9,131 nucleotides of DNA from the NCBI GenBank assembly GCA_024511045.1, contig JANEMG010000072.1, positions 1 through 9,131 on the forward strand, given 5' to 3'. The notes below the pieces were generated by a model. It was not told the origin of the DNA, did not search any database, and saw only the letters and a program-made list of their open reading frames with translations. The position numbers and the translations under genes are program-made. Numbering within the stretch: position 1 is the first letter of the stretch; each line of letters begins with the position of its first letter. The DNA comes from Gammaproteobacteria bacterium. Its GTDB lineage: Bacteria; Pseudomonadota; Gammaproteobacteria; Methylococcales; Methylomonadaceae. Below are positions 1 through 6,761 of the stretch, one piece after another.

Positions 1-1016
1 CTGCCAGCCTCCTGGTAAGCAACCGACTCAGCGGCACCCTGCTCCATTTTCGCCGCCGCGAGCGCCCGTACCGGCTCCCATAAAAAGGCAGCCAGCAGAA
101 AATAAGGCGTCACACCTTTCCCGGCCGCTATCCGGGTATCGGTATTCTGCAGGGCTTTGACGATAAACAGCTTGGGAAAGCCGTGGTCCTCTTCCATCAG
201 ACAGGCATCGGTGGCCGGAAAAAGAATCTGGAAAAGCCCATAGTGCCGGAGCATTTCATAGGTTTGCAGCGCATATCCCGATAAAAAAAGCTTCAGGACC
301 TCGTCATACAGCCTGGCCGATGGAATGCTGGAAAGCAGCCCGGCCATTTTCTCGATGGGCTTTTCGCAGTCCGGATGCAGCATGAAACCCAGTTTCACCG
401 CGAAGCGAATGGCGCGCAGCATGCGCACCGGATCCTCATGGTAACGGGTCGCCGGATCACCAATCAGGCGCAGCACGCCGGCGCGATGGTCCGCCATGCC
501 ATCGACATAATCCACGACCGAAAAATCCCGAATATTATAATAGAGCGCATTGACGGAGAAATCCCGCCGCCAGACATCCTCCTCGATCGTCCCGTAGACA
601 TTGTCCCGCAGCAGCCGCCCCTTCTGCTGCACGCGCTCCTGACTGCCTTTTACCGCCGTGGTGCCCCGGAATGTCGCAACCTCGATGATTTCCCTGCCAA
701 AGTGCACATGCGCCAGGCGAAAGCGTCTGCCTATCAGGCGGCAATTGCGAAACACCTGTCTGACCTGTTCCGGCCTGGCATCAGTCACCACATCGAAATC
801 CTTGGGCTCCCTGCCCAGCAGCAAATCCCGGACACAGCCTCCCACCAGATAGGATTCATACCCGGATTTTTTCAGACGATATAAAACCTTCAAGGCATTT
901 TCGCTGATTTGCGAACGGGAAATATTGTGCTCCGCGCGCGTATAGATTACGGGTTCGGTATGACGCGGGCGTTTTTTGTCGGTTTTGATGATTTTCTTTA
1001 TGAACTTTAAAATAAT
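1..1016 (-). CDS. pcnB: Poly(A) polymerase I (polynucleotide adenylyltransferase), 3' partial, ATT start
   Basis: This enzyme adds poly(A) tails to RNA 3' ends and so marks RNAs for decay by the exonuclease machinery. The window holds about the first 338 residues; E. coli PcnB is roughly 450-470, so the C-terminal RNA-binding part is missing. Visible motifs are LVGGCVRDLLLG (about 57-68), the catalytic DFD pair D73/D75, FRNCRLIGRRFRLAH, EIIEVATFRG, RRDFSVNALYY (about 150-160) and HEDPVRMLRAIRF (about 193-205). These are the class II nucleotidyltransferase head and neck, and the sequence resembles PcnB rather than a CCA-adding enzyme. The frame is open up to a TAG at 1038-1040, and no ATG, GTG or TTG lies between that stop and the conserved EHNISR block. 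The first such codon is a TTG at residue 42, inside the conserved ENALKV segment. ATT at 1014-1016, seven bases after AAGGA, gives a basic N-terminus (I-I-L-K-F-I-K-K-I-I-K) typical of PcnB. E. coli pcnB is reported to start at AUU (Binns and Masters, 2002). Identity is near certain; the start is an inference. Confidence 0.95.
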   Translation of the reverse strand, partial: MILKFIKKIIKTDKKRPRHTEPVIYTRAEHNISRSQISENALKVLYRLKKSGYESYLVGGCVRDLLLGREPKDFDVVTDARPEQVRQVFRNCRLIGRRFRLAHVHFGREIIEVATFRGTTAVKGSQERVQQKGRLLRDNVYGTIEEDVWRRDFSVNALYYNIRDFSVVDYVDGMADHRAGVLRLIGDPATRYHEDPVRMLRAIRFAVKLGFMLHPDCEKPIEKMAGLLSSIPSARLYDEVLKLFLSGYALQTYEMLRHYGLFQILFPATDACLMEEDHGFPKLFIVKALQNTDTRIAAGKGVTPYFLLAAFLWEPVRALAAAKMEQGAAESVAYQEAG

Positions 1017-1023
1017 GCTGTTT

Positions 1024-1028
1024 TCCTT
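1024..1028 (-). promoter_or_regulatory. Ribosome binding site of pcnB that decides its ATT start
   Basis: On the minus strand AAGGA lies seven bases before ATT (1014-1016), ideal Shine-Dalgarno spacing. A second ATT at 1011-1013 would be ten bases away and is less well placed. An in-frame TAG sits ten bases upstream of AAGGA, so the protein cannot start earlier. The site is what makes a non-canonical start more likely than a late TTG inside the conserved core. Confidence 0.75.
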
Positions 1029-1040
1029 TTTTCTTTGCTA

Positions 1041-1458
1041 TTGCGGCACTGCCGACCCATCGACTGTTTTTCTGTCCTGTGTACTGGCGAGCCCCCCCTG
1101 GCTGCAGGCTGGCCAGACCCTGCGGCAGTCTGTCAGAATCCGTTTCAGCCACGACACATTCCATTCCGGACCGTTGCCGACACTATCTCCGCTCCGTCAC
1201 CAGCCGATGGCGGCTATAACCGGTGCGTTTTCCGCATACATCATATCACCATGATGAATCGCAGCTCAATTACAGGATTCTTTTACATCTCCCTGGAGGA
1301 TATAGTAGAATTCCCATCTAATTTTACCCTGGTGCATTTCAGACTCGGCTTCCCAACGATTTACAGCCAGACCAAGATTCATACCGGCCGGACTGCAAAT
1401 CCTGAAGATTGGAGCCTGGTACCGGTCCAAGCCCTACCGTAATTGATTGGAAAAAATT
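1041..1458. other. Gene-poor region between pcnB and the small membrane protein gene
   Basis: This stretch must carry the divergent control signals for pcnB (minus) and the 1459-2085 pair (plus). I find no confident gene. Plus-strand frames 976-1254 and 1035-1442 lack Shine-Dalgarno sites and have implausible composition. A minus-strand frame of 38 codons at 1382-1266 reads as reasonable protein but also lacks a Shine-Dalgarno. Near the right end an imperfect hairpin pairs TTGGA (1409-1413) with TCCAA (1426-1430) and CC (1415-1416) with GG (1424-1425), with one bulged G and a seven-base loop. CATCAT and ATGATG form a six-base inverted repeat around 1240-1258. No tRNA, terminator or known riboswitch could be recognised. 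Confidence 0.6.
1282..1311 (+). promoter_or_regulatory. Candidate sigma-70 promoter for the 1459-2085 pair
   Basis: TTTACA at 1282-1287 and TAGAAT at 1306-1311 are separated by 18 bases. Each box matches the consensus at four or five of six positions. It points toward the small membrane protein and RDD genes and would leave a leader of about 140 bases that includes the hairpin at 1409-1430. This is a match by eye only; such matches are common by chance. Confidence 0.3.
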
Positions 1459-1638
1459 ATGTGCAAAAATTTTTTAACTGTATTGATCGACCACCCTTTT
1501 TTGACCAGTATTTTCGTTTCCGACCTGCTGGTGCTGTTATTACATAAACCGCCGTTCATCTTCGCTCTGTTGATGACGGCGGGACTCATCGCCATCAGCG
1601 TTTTCTACGGCCAGAAAATGGCCGCCCTGAAAAGATAA
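1459..1638 (+). CDS. Small membrane protein of unknown function (59 aa)
   Basis: I do not recognise the family. The 59 residues contain two hydrophobic stretches, about 14-28 (FLTSIFVSDLLVLLL) and 33-49 (FIFALLMTAGLIAISVF), joined by a short HKPP turn. The C-terminus is basic (GQKMAALKR). This suggests a two-segment inner-membrane hairpin. The ATG at 1459 is preferred because TTGGAA precedes it by about eight bases; a TTG at 1447 would add four residues but has no Shine-Dalgarno. The stop TAA at 1636-1638 directly abuts the RDD gene in the same frame, so the two are almost certainly co-transcribed and perhaps translationally coupled. The hydrophobic pattern and placement favour a real gene, but no homology was tested. 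Confidence 0.6.
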   Translation: MCKNFLTVLIDHPFLTSIFVSDLLVLLLHKPPFIFALLMTAGLIAISVFYGQKMAALKR

Positions 1639-2085
1639 TTGACCCGCAAATCAAATCCCGGCTGCAGTGATGCCTCGCCGGGTTTTTTTCGGCGCTTCGC
1701 CGCCATCTGCTATGACGCCCTGCTGCTGATCGCGGTATTGTTCTTCGCCACGGCATTGATACTCCCCTTCAATTCCGGGGAGGCCTTTACCAGCAATCAG
1801 ATCTACTACCCCGCCTATCTGCTCCTGGTCAGTTTTTTTTATTTTGGCTGGTTCTGGACGCATGGCGGCCAGACCATCGGCATGCGCTCCTGGAAAGTCA
1901 GAATCCTGAACGACCAGCGGCAGCCGATATCCTGGCGGCAGGCCGTGGCCAGATTTCTCTGGTCAATCGTTTCCTGGCTGGCCTGCGGCCTTGGCTACCT
2001 GTGGATTTTCGCCGACCGGTCAAAACGCGCCTGGCATGATCGCCTTTCCCACACCCGGCTGTTTGTCATCGATAAAACGACCTGA
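1639..2085 (+). CDS. RDD-family integral membrane protein
   Basis: RDD proteins are small polytopic inner-membrane proteins named for conserved Arg-Asp-Asp residues; their function is mostly unknown, with transport or ion exchange suggested for some. This one has 148 residues, normal for the family. It opens with PGFFRRFAAICYDALLL (about 14-30), which carries the conserved Arg and the YD Asp. Next come a first membrane segment (about 27-43), a second (about 59-73) with FGWFWTHGGQTIGMRSW, a third (about 104-122), and the closing AWHDRLSHTRL with the last Asp. The start is unusual: the frame opens with TTG immediately after the TAA of the preceding small gene, with no clear Shine-Dalgarno, and no ATG or GTG in frame lies before the conserved block. 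Reinitiation after the upstream gene would explain this. The gene ends 35 bases from the convergent lptG. Family assignment is strong; the start is less certain. Confidence 0.88.
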   Translation: MTRKSNPGCSDASPGFFRRFAAICYDALLLIAVLFFATALILPFNSGEAFTSNQIYYPAYLLLVSFFYFGWFWTHGGQTIGMRSWKVRILNDQRQPISWRQAVARFLWSIVSWLACGLGYLWIFADRSKRAWHDRLSHTRLFVIDKTT

Positions 2086-2120
2086 GACGGCAACAGGCTG
2101 TTCCAGGCGGCATGCCCCGT

Positions 2121-3191
2121 TCAGCGCAACCGGCTGATGGCATAGACGGCACCGGTAAAAACGATGGCGCTGGGAAAAACCGCCACCAGCATGGGCGGCA
2201 AATCATAGACCAGACCGACATGTCCGGCGATCTTGTCCGCGATCTTGAAGCCCATGCCGAAAAGAATGCCGATCATCATCCGCACGCCGGTCCCTCCACC
2301 CCGCCTGAAGCCCATGACAAACGGCGCCGCGACCAACAGCATGACGATGGTGGTCAGGGGATTGACCACCCGTCCCCAGAAAGCCAGTTCAAAATTGGTC
2401 GATTGTTGATCGTTGTCCTTGAGAAACTGAATATACATGGCCAGATCATAGAGGGAGAGATCATCCGGTTCCACGACGACGATATCCAGCAAATCGGGAT
2501 CGACCGAGGACTGCCACTCCATCGTGGCAAAGTGGCTGGCAAAAATTTGTCGCGCGGACACCTCGGACTCCCTGACCCCCTCCAGCCTCCATTTACCGGA
2601 GCCAATATAATGCGCTTCCTGCACATGGCGCATCAGCCGAAGCCGATGTCGCTCGTCCAGTTCGAACATACGCACATCGGCAACCCGGCCCTTGGCCAGA
2701 TTTTTCCGGATATTGATGAAGGTATCACCGTCCCTCAGCCACAGGCCATACAAGACATTCTTCATCTCGAACTTTTGGTCCTTCGCTTCGGCACGCAGGG
2801 ATTTGGCGGTAACCTGCGTGGTGGGCGCGATCAATTCACCCACGACAATGGATAGCGATACCAGGACCAGCCCTGCCAGCAGCACCGCCTTGATCAGGCC
2901 AAACAGGGACACGCCGGAAACCCGCATCGCCACCAGTTCCCGATTATTGGCCATGGCCCCAAGGACGAAAAGACTGCCCAGCAATGCCGCAGACGGCATC
3001 AGCTCGTAAAAGACTGCCGGCGAAGTCAGTGCCAGATAGACCAGGATATCCTTCAAGGCATAACCGCCCTCCCCCAGATCCTTGACTTCATCGGCAAACG
3101 TGAACAGGTTGTACAAGGTCAGCAGTAAAAACACGGCGATCAACGACCCCTTCAGAATCTCCCGCACGATATACCCGGTTAAAACATTCAT
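2121..3191 (-). CDS. lptG: LPS export ABC transporter permease LptG
   Basis: LptG pairs with LptF and an LptB dimer to pull lipopolysaccharide from the inner membrane and push it onto the LptC-LptA-LptD bridge. The product is 356 residues (E. coli 360). Transmembrane segments lie at about 13-31, 58-80, 97-120, 272-294, 303-320 and 332-352. The periplasmic beta-jellyroll domain lies between the third and fourth (roughly 125-265). ELMPSAALLGSLFVLG and NNRELVAMRVSG (cytoplasmic coupling-helix region) are family hallmarks. The ATG at 3189-3191 overlaps the lptF stop as ATGA, so translation is probably coupled; the frame extends further upstream but only inside lptF. Ungapped alignment by eye with E. 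coli LptG puts Thr31 where E. coli has Lys34, a residue implicated in LPS phosphate contact, while Lys37 matches Lys40. No promoter of its own is visible. Confidence 0.95.
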   Translation of the reverse strand: MNVLTGYIVREILKGSLIAVFLLLTLYNLFTFADEVKDLGEGGYALKDILVYLALTSPAVFYELMPSAALLGSLFVLGAMANNRELVAMRVSGVSLFGLIKAVLLAGLVLVSLSIVVGELIAPTTQVTAKSLRAEAKDQKFEMKNVLYGLWLRDGDTFINIRKNLAKGRVADVRMFELDERHRLRLMRHVQEAHYIGSGKWRLEGVRESEVSARQIFASHFATMEWQSSVDPDLLDIVVVEPDDLSLYDLAMYIQFLKDNDQQSTNFELAFWGRVVNPLTTIVMLLVAAPFVMGFRRGGGTGVRMMIGILFGMGFKIADKIAGHVGLVYDLPPMLVAVFPSAIVFTGAVYAISRLR

Positions 3192-4294
3192 GCCGACCAC
3201 CTGCCGGTCATATGCATGAACAGCCATCTGCCGCCGTAGTATTTGCCCACCAGCAAGGCGATGATCAGCAACATCAGGCCGTAGATCCAGAAATAACCGA
3301 ACCCGACGGGAACATCGCCATTGGCGACCCAGCTCTGAGTGGCCTTTTGCAGGTTGGCATAGCAAAAATAGATGCCAAAGGCGGTCAGGATATTGCCGTA
3401 CACCCCGCCTCTGGGCGAAATCTGCGCCAGAGGGACGGCCAGGGCGCTGAGCACCAGAATACCCAGTGGAATGGCCAGCCGACGCTGCAGTTCGGCAATG
3501 TCGCGCAGATCATCGGACTGCCATAGCCGGGAGGTTGGCACGGACCAACGGTCCTGCTTGACGGCGATGCCTTTTTCTTCGAGGCGCAACGCGTACTCCG
3601 TAAAATATTCATTGATGAAATTCACTTCTCCGGGAACCCCCTGAATGCGCTCGCCATGCATCAAAACGATATACCGCCCCCCCGGCAAATCCCTGATTTC
3701 CCCACTATCCGCGCTGATGACCCCCGAAGTGCCATGATCCATGGTATGCACGAAGACATTTTGCAACCGGCCATCGGCGGCAATCTCCTGCACATAGAAA
3801 ACCACGTCCCCCTGGCTGTATTCACTGAAGCGGCCGGCGCTGACGCCGCGCAAATCGGCGCTTTTACTGTCTTCCTGAATCAATTGCTGGATGGTCACTT
3901 CCGCCCAGGGCGCGGTAATCATCACCCACCAACTGGAGGCAAGACTCAACGGCAGCACACAAAGCAAAACGGCGCGATACAAGACGCCGATGCCCATACC
4001 GGCCGAAGACAGCGCCGACATTTCCTGGTCTCTGTACATTCTGCCAAGCACCATGATGACCGCCACGAAGACGGCCACCGGCAGGAAGGAGACAGCAATG
4101 GAAATCGTTTTCAGGCCCATGATGGTGAGCACGGTATCGCTGGAAATCTGGCCTTTGACGGCCTGACCCAGGATACTGATGAATTTCTTGCTGACCAGAA
4201 TGGCAACGATGACGACCAGCACGGAAATAATGGTTTTCAGCAAATCCAGCGCAATCAGTCTGTCGATCACCGTGATCAACCGTCTTCTCGCCAT
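3188..4294 (-). CDS. lptF: LPS export ABC transporter permease LptF
   Basis: LptF is the partner of LptG in the LptB2FG exporter of the inner membrane; its periplasmic domain hands LPS to LptC/LptA. The product is 368 residues (E. coli 366). The first hydrophobic segment is about 20-36, followed by a second at about 62-84. LGRMYRDQEMSALSSAGMG (about 83-101) is the conserved cytoplasmic coupling helix that contacts LptB. A third segment lies at about 103-125, the jellyroll domain at roughly 130-265, and the last three segments at about 273-290, 297-313 and 332-350. The start chosen is ATG 4292-4294 (M-A-R-R-R), which gives the family length. GCAGGG upstream is a close, imperfect Shine-Dalgarno, and a GTG one codon earlier is possible. 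A TTG at 4429 would add a Gly/Ser-rich tail without hydrophobic character and is not favoured. It is first in a two-gene operon with lptG. Confidence 0.95.
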   Translation of the reverse strand: MARRRLITVIDRLIALDLLKTIISVLVVIVAILVSKKFISILGQAVKGQISSDTVLTIMGLKTISIAVSFLPVAVFVAVIMVLGRMYRDQEMSALSSAGMGIGVLYRAVLLCVLPLSLASSWWVMITAPWAEVTIQQLIQEDSKSADLRGVSAGRFSEYSQGDVVFYVQEIAADGRLQNVFVHTMDHGTSGVISADSGEIRDLPGGRYIVLMHGERIQGVPGEVNFINEYFTEYALRLEEKGIAVKQDRWSVPTSRLWQSDDLRDIAELQRRLAIPLGILVLSALAVPLAQISPRGGVYGNILTAFGIYFCYANLQKATQSWVANGDVPVGFGYFWIYGLMLLIIALLVGKYYGGRWLFMHMTGRWSA

Positions 4295-4706
4295 CACGCC
4301 CTGCCCGCCGGGATGCAGGATAATAGCACTTTGCCCTTGCCCGCTTCCCCCCTGTGAATGCAGCCGTGCCGCCCCACGCGATACAGCGGGATGCCGAAAA
4401 AACAATGCCGCCGCGGCGTCAATAAACAATCAATTTTCATGGGTAAACAGTATATAATTGGTGGCTCGAAAACGAAGTGCTGCCCATAAGCCTGTAAACG
4501 ACCGCAGCTTCGAAACAGAGATGTGCCGGCAACCATAATAATTCAGGCTGCCGGCAATCAGGGAATAAAAAAATTGCATTGGCAAACCCGCGATCCACAT
4601 CCGGGCAAGACAACTGTCCTTCTGGATCAAAAACACCTTTGAGCCTGGTTCAGCTCCATGAGTTCCAGGATAATAGACCCTAATTCAGCAATCAAACGGT
4701 ATTTTT
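4295..4706. promoter_or_regulatory. Divergent control region between lptFG and pepA-holC
   Basis: No credible gene lies in these 412 bases. It must carry the promoters of lptFG (minus) and pepA (plus). An AT-rich patch at 4420-4462 includes TATAAT at 4453-4458 on the plus strand and, overlapping it, TATACT (4454-4449) on the minus strand; neither has a good -35 at 16-18 bases. GATAAT at 4669-4674 is another weak -10 candidate for pepA. The repeated palindrome at 4524-4557 is listed separately. The pepA ATG has only a weak Shine-Dalgarno (AACGG about six bases upstream). Transcription starts cannot be fixed from sequence alone. Confidence 0.45.
4524..4557. repeat. Two copies of the palindrome-containing repeat TGCCGGCAA, 25 bases apart
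   Basis: TGCCGGCAA occurs at 4524-4532 and 4549-4557. Its first eight bases are self-complementary, so the pair can act as direct repeats for a dimeric regulator or fold as an eight-base stem with a 17-base AT-rich loop. It lies in the divergent lptF-pepA control region. No T-run follows in either direction beyond an A-rich patch at about 4565-4575, so a terminator is unlikely. Function unknown. Confidence 0.5.
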
Positions 4707-6200
4707 ATGGAATATTCTATCGAAAGCGCGCCGCTAGACAAACTACAATACGACTGCATCATCGTTGGTGTGTACGAAAATCAGGAACTCAGTCCCTTCG
4801 CACAGGAAATCGACCGGCAAACCGATGGCCTGATCACCCAGACGCTCGCCCGCGGGGATATCGAAGGCAAAAACAGTGAAACATTGTTGCTGCAGCTGGT
4901 TCCTTCCGATGCCTACGGCTTCTCCCGCCTGCTGCTGGTCGGCCTGGGCAAAATGCAGCCGCTGCCAGCCAGAAAATACCGCAAGGCCCTGTCCGCTGCG
5001 GCAAAATGCTGCAAAGACCATGCCCTGCAGTCTGCCACCTGCGCCCTGGCTGACAGCGATGTCAAGGATCGGGACTGGACCTGGAAAACCCGGCAGATCG
5101 TGGAGATGTTCGAAGATGCCTGCTACCAGTTCACGCTGCTGAAAAGCGAGAACATCAAAAAAATCAAACTGGCGGCCTTGCAAATCGTCGTCCCCGAGGA
5201 ACACCATCAAGCCGCCGAACAGGGACTTCAGCAGGGCAAGGCCATCGCCGATGGCATCAGCCTGGCCAAGGAACTTGCCGACCTGCCCGGCAACATCTGC
5301 ACCCCCACCTATCTCGCCGTACAGGCCGGCAAACTTGGCGACAAACATGACCAGGTATCGGTTTATGTTCTCGACGAAGAAGATATGGAGCAACTGGGCA
5401 TGGATGCCTTGCTGTCCGTCTCCCGCGGCAGCCGTCAGCCCGCCAAGCTGATCACTGTCGAGTATCGGGGCGCGGAGCGCGGCGGCAAACCGGTCGTCCT
5501 GATCGGCAAGGGCCTGACCTTCGATGCCGGCGGCATATCCTTGAAGCCAAGCGCAAACATGGATGAGATGAAATACGACATGTGCGGCGGCGCGGCGGTA
5601 CTTGGCTGCATCGCGGCGGCGGCATCGCTGCATCTGCCGATCAACCTGGTCGGTCTGGTACCATCGTCGGAGAATCTTCCCGACGGCGATGCCAACAAGC
5701 CGGGAGACATCATCACCAGCATGCTGGGCAAAACCATCGAGATACTCAATACCGATGCCGAGGGCCGGCTGATCCTCTGCGACACGCTGACCTATGCCAA
5801 AAAGTACGACCCGGAGGTGGTCATCGATCTGGCCACGCTGACCGGCGCCTGTCTGGTGGCCTTGGGCAGAATTCCCAGCGGCCTGCTGGGCAACGACGAA
5901 CAGCTGTGCCGCGACCTGCAGTCCGCCGGCGATACCGCCTGCGATACGGTCTGGCAACTGCCGCTCTGGGAGGAATACCAGGAACTGCTGAAATCCAATT
6001 TTGCCGATCTGGCCAATATCGGCGGCCGCGATGCCGGAACCATCACCGCGGCTTGCTTCCTGTCCAATTTTGCCGAAGACTATCGCTGGGCGCACCTGGA
6101 TATCGCCGGAACCGCATGGCGCACCGGGAAAGACAAAGGCGCCACGGGCCGCCCCGTACCGCTGCTGATGCAGTATCTGCTCGACCGGACCAATGCCTGA
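4707..6200 (+). CDS. pepA: Leucyl aminopeptidase (M17 family), cytosolic
   Basis: PepA is a hexameric, two-metal aminopeptidase that removes N-terminal residues (Leu preferred) from peptides in the cytosol. E. coli PepA also binds DNA, acting in Xer recombination and carAB regulation. The 497-residue product (E. coli 503) opens with MEYSIES, like E. coli MEFSVKS, supporting this start. The N-terminal domain covers about 1-165 and the catalytic domain about 190-497. Metal ligands and catalytic residues are intact: Lys268 and Asp273 in LIGKGLTFDAGG, Lys280, Asp291 in MKYDMCGGAA, and Asp350, Glu352 and Arg354 in the signature NTDAEGRL. DLATLTGAC, NFADLANIGG and WAHLDIAGTAWR complete the family pattern. 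The gene is divergent from lptF, a conserved arrangement, and its end overlaps holC by eight bases, so the two are one transcript. Whether the DNA-binding role is conserved cannot be told from this sequence. Confidence 0.97.
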   Translation: MEYSIESAPLDKLQYDCIIVGVYENQELSPFAQEIDRQTDGLITQTLARGDIEGKNSETLLLQLVPSDAYGFSRLLLVGLGKMQPLPARKYRKALSAAAKCCKDHALQSATCALADSDVKDRDWTWKTRQIVEMFEDACYQFTLLKSENIKKIKLAALQIVVPEEHHQAAEQGLQQGKAIADGISLAKELADLPGNICTPTYLAVQAGKLGDKHDQVSVYVLDEEDMEQLGMDALLSVSRGSRQPAKLITVEYRGAERGGKPVVLIGKGLTFDAGGISLKPSANMDEMKYDMCGGAAVLGCIAAAASLHLPINLVGLVPSSENLPDGDANKPGDIITSMLGKTIEILNTDAEGRLILCDTLTYAKKYDPEVVIDLATLTGACLVALGRIPSGLLGNDEQLCRDLQSAGDTACDTVWQLPLWEEYQELLKSNFADLANIGGRDAGTITAACFLSNFAEDYRWAHLDIAGTAWRTGKDKGATGRPVPLLMQYLLDRTNA

Positions 6201-6627
6201 GGTCAGTTTCTATATTCTTTCCTCCGCGTCGGAACAGGAACGCTGCCTGTTTGCCTGCAAACTGGCGGAAAAAGCCTACCGCAGCGGCGAATACCTGTTC
6301 CTGCAGACCGGCTCGGAGCGGCAAAGCAGAATGCTGGACGATCTGCTCTGGACATTCCGCGCCGGAAGCTTTGTTCCCCATCAAATCTACAGCGGCGAGG
6401 TGCCGGCAAATGCCAACCGCATTCTTATCGGCACCGGCGATGCCCCGCAAAACCGGCAAAAGATCATCGTCAACCTGTCGCCGCAACCCCCCGAAAATCT
6501 GCAGCAGACAGAACGCATTCTGGAAATTCTCAACGCCGATGAAACGATAAAACAGGCTGGCAGGCAACGCTACCGCCATTACCAGCAACTGCAACTGGCA
6601 ATTACCACCCACAAAATGAACGGTTAG
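6193..6627 (+). CDS. holC: DNA polymerase III chi subunit
   Basis: Chi joins psi (HolD) in the clamp-loader complex and binds the C-terminal tail of SSB, linking the replicase to single-stranded DNA. The product has 144 residues (E. coli 147). Family features visible are the start VSFYIL (E. coli TFYLL), ACKLAEKAYRSG (about 21-32), LDDLLWTFRAGSFVPH (about 48-63, matching E. coli LDEALWxxxAESFVPH), the beta strand KIIVNLS (about 90-96), and a C-terminal helix with RQRYRHYQ (about 124-131). The ATG lies inside the last codons of pepA and overlaps it by eight bases, so translation is probably coupled. valS follows after 134 bases, the usual gammaproteobacterial order pepA-holC-valS. The family is poorly conserved, but sequence, length and neighbours agree. 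Confidence 0.93.
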   Translation: MPEVSFYILSSASEQERCLFACKLAEKAYRSGEYLFLQTGSERQSRMLDDLLWTFRAGSFVPHQIYSGEVPANANRILIGTGDAPQNRQKIIVNLSPQPPENLQQTERILEILNADETIKQAGRQRYRHYQQLQLAITTHKMNG

Positions 6628-6663
6628 CGCCCATCAATCAATAGACGGGCAGCAACGAATCGC

Positions 6664-6698
6664 CTGCAGCCGATCGGCGCGACATCGCAGCGCTGCAG
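6664..6698 (+). other. Imperfect hairpin in the holC-valS gap
   Basis: CTGCAGC (6664-6670) pairs with GCTGCAG (6692-6698). Inside it CGAT (6671-6674) pairs with ATCG (6684-6687) around a nine-base loop, leaving four bases bulged on the 3' side. No T-run follows, so it is not an intrinsic terminator. It could slow or protect the transcript between holC and valS, or be chance in GC-rich DNA. It does not resemble a T-box, which is not expected for valS in gammaproteobacteria. Confidence 0.35.
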
Positions 6699-6761
6699 AT
6701 TCACTAGCCACACAGCCGCCAGAGCATCGACTTCAAACCATAACGAAAAACGACACCATCC

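Noticed and set aside
1383..1430. tRNA-Cys-like anticodon loop on the plus strand (CTGCAAA flanked by GGA and TCC)
   Set aside because: The loop has the right form for anticodon GCA, but no D-arm, acceptor stem or T-arm with a normal GGTTC-type loop could be built around it; the following bases do not pair as a T-stem.
1035..1442. 135-residue plus-strand frame upstream of the small membrane gene
   Set aside because: There is no Shine-Dalgarno, the composition is odd (Cys, His and Pro scattered) and no motif is present; the region is better treated as non-coding for now.
2086..2120. Bidirectional terminator between the RDD gene and lptG
   Set aside because: The only pairing is a four-base AACA/TGTT stem with no T-run on either strand.
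2112..2855. 247-residue open frame on the plus strand
   Set aside because: It is antisense to lptG, with His/Asp/Gln-rich low-plausibility composition and no Shine-Dalgarno.
4430..4636. 68-codon minus-strand frame between pepA and lptF
   Set aside because: It would start at GTG with the purine run touching the start codon, and it covers the probable promoter region of lptFG.
4743..6095. 450-residue open frame on the minus strand
   Set aside because: It lies wholly antisense to pepA, is rich in Gln, Gly and Ala as expected of a shadow frame in GC-biased codons, and has no family motifs.
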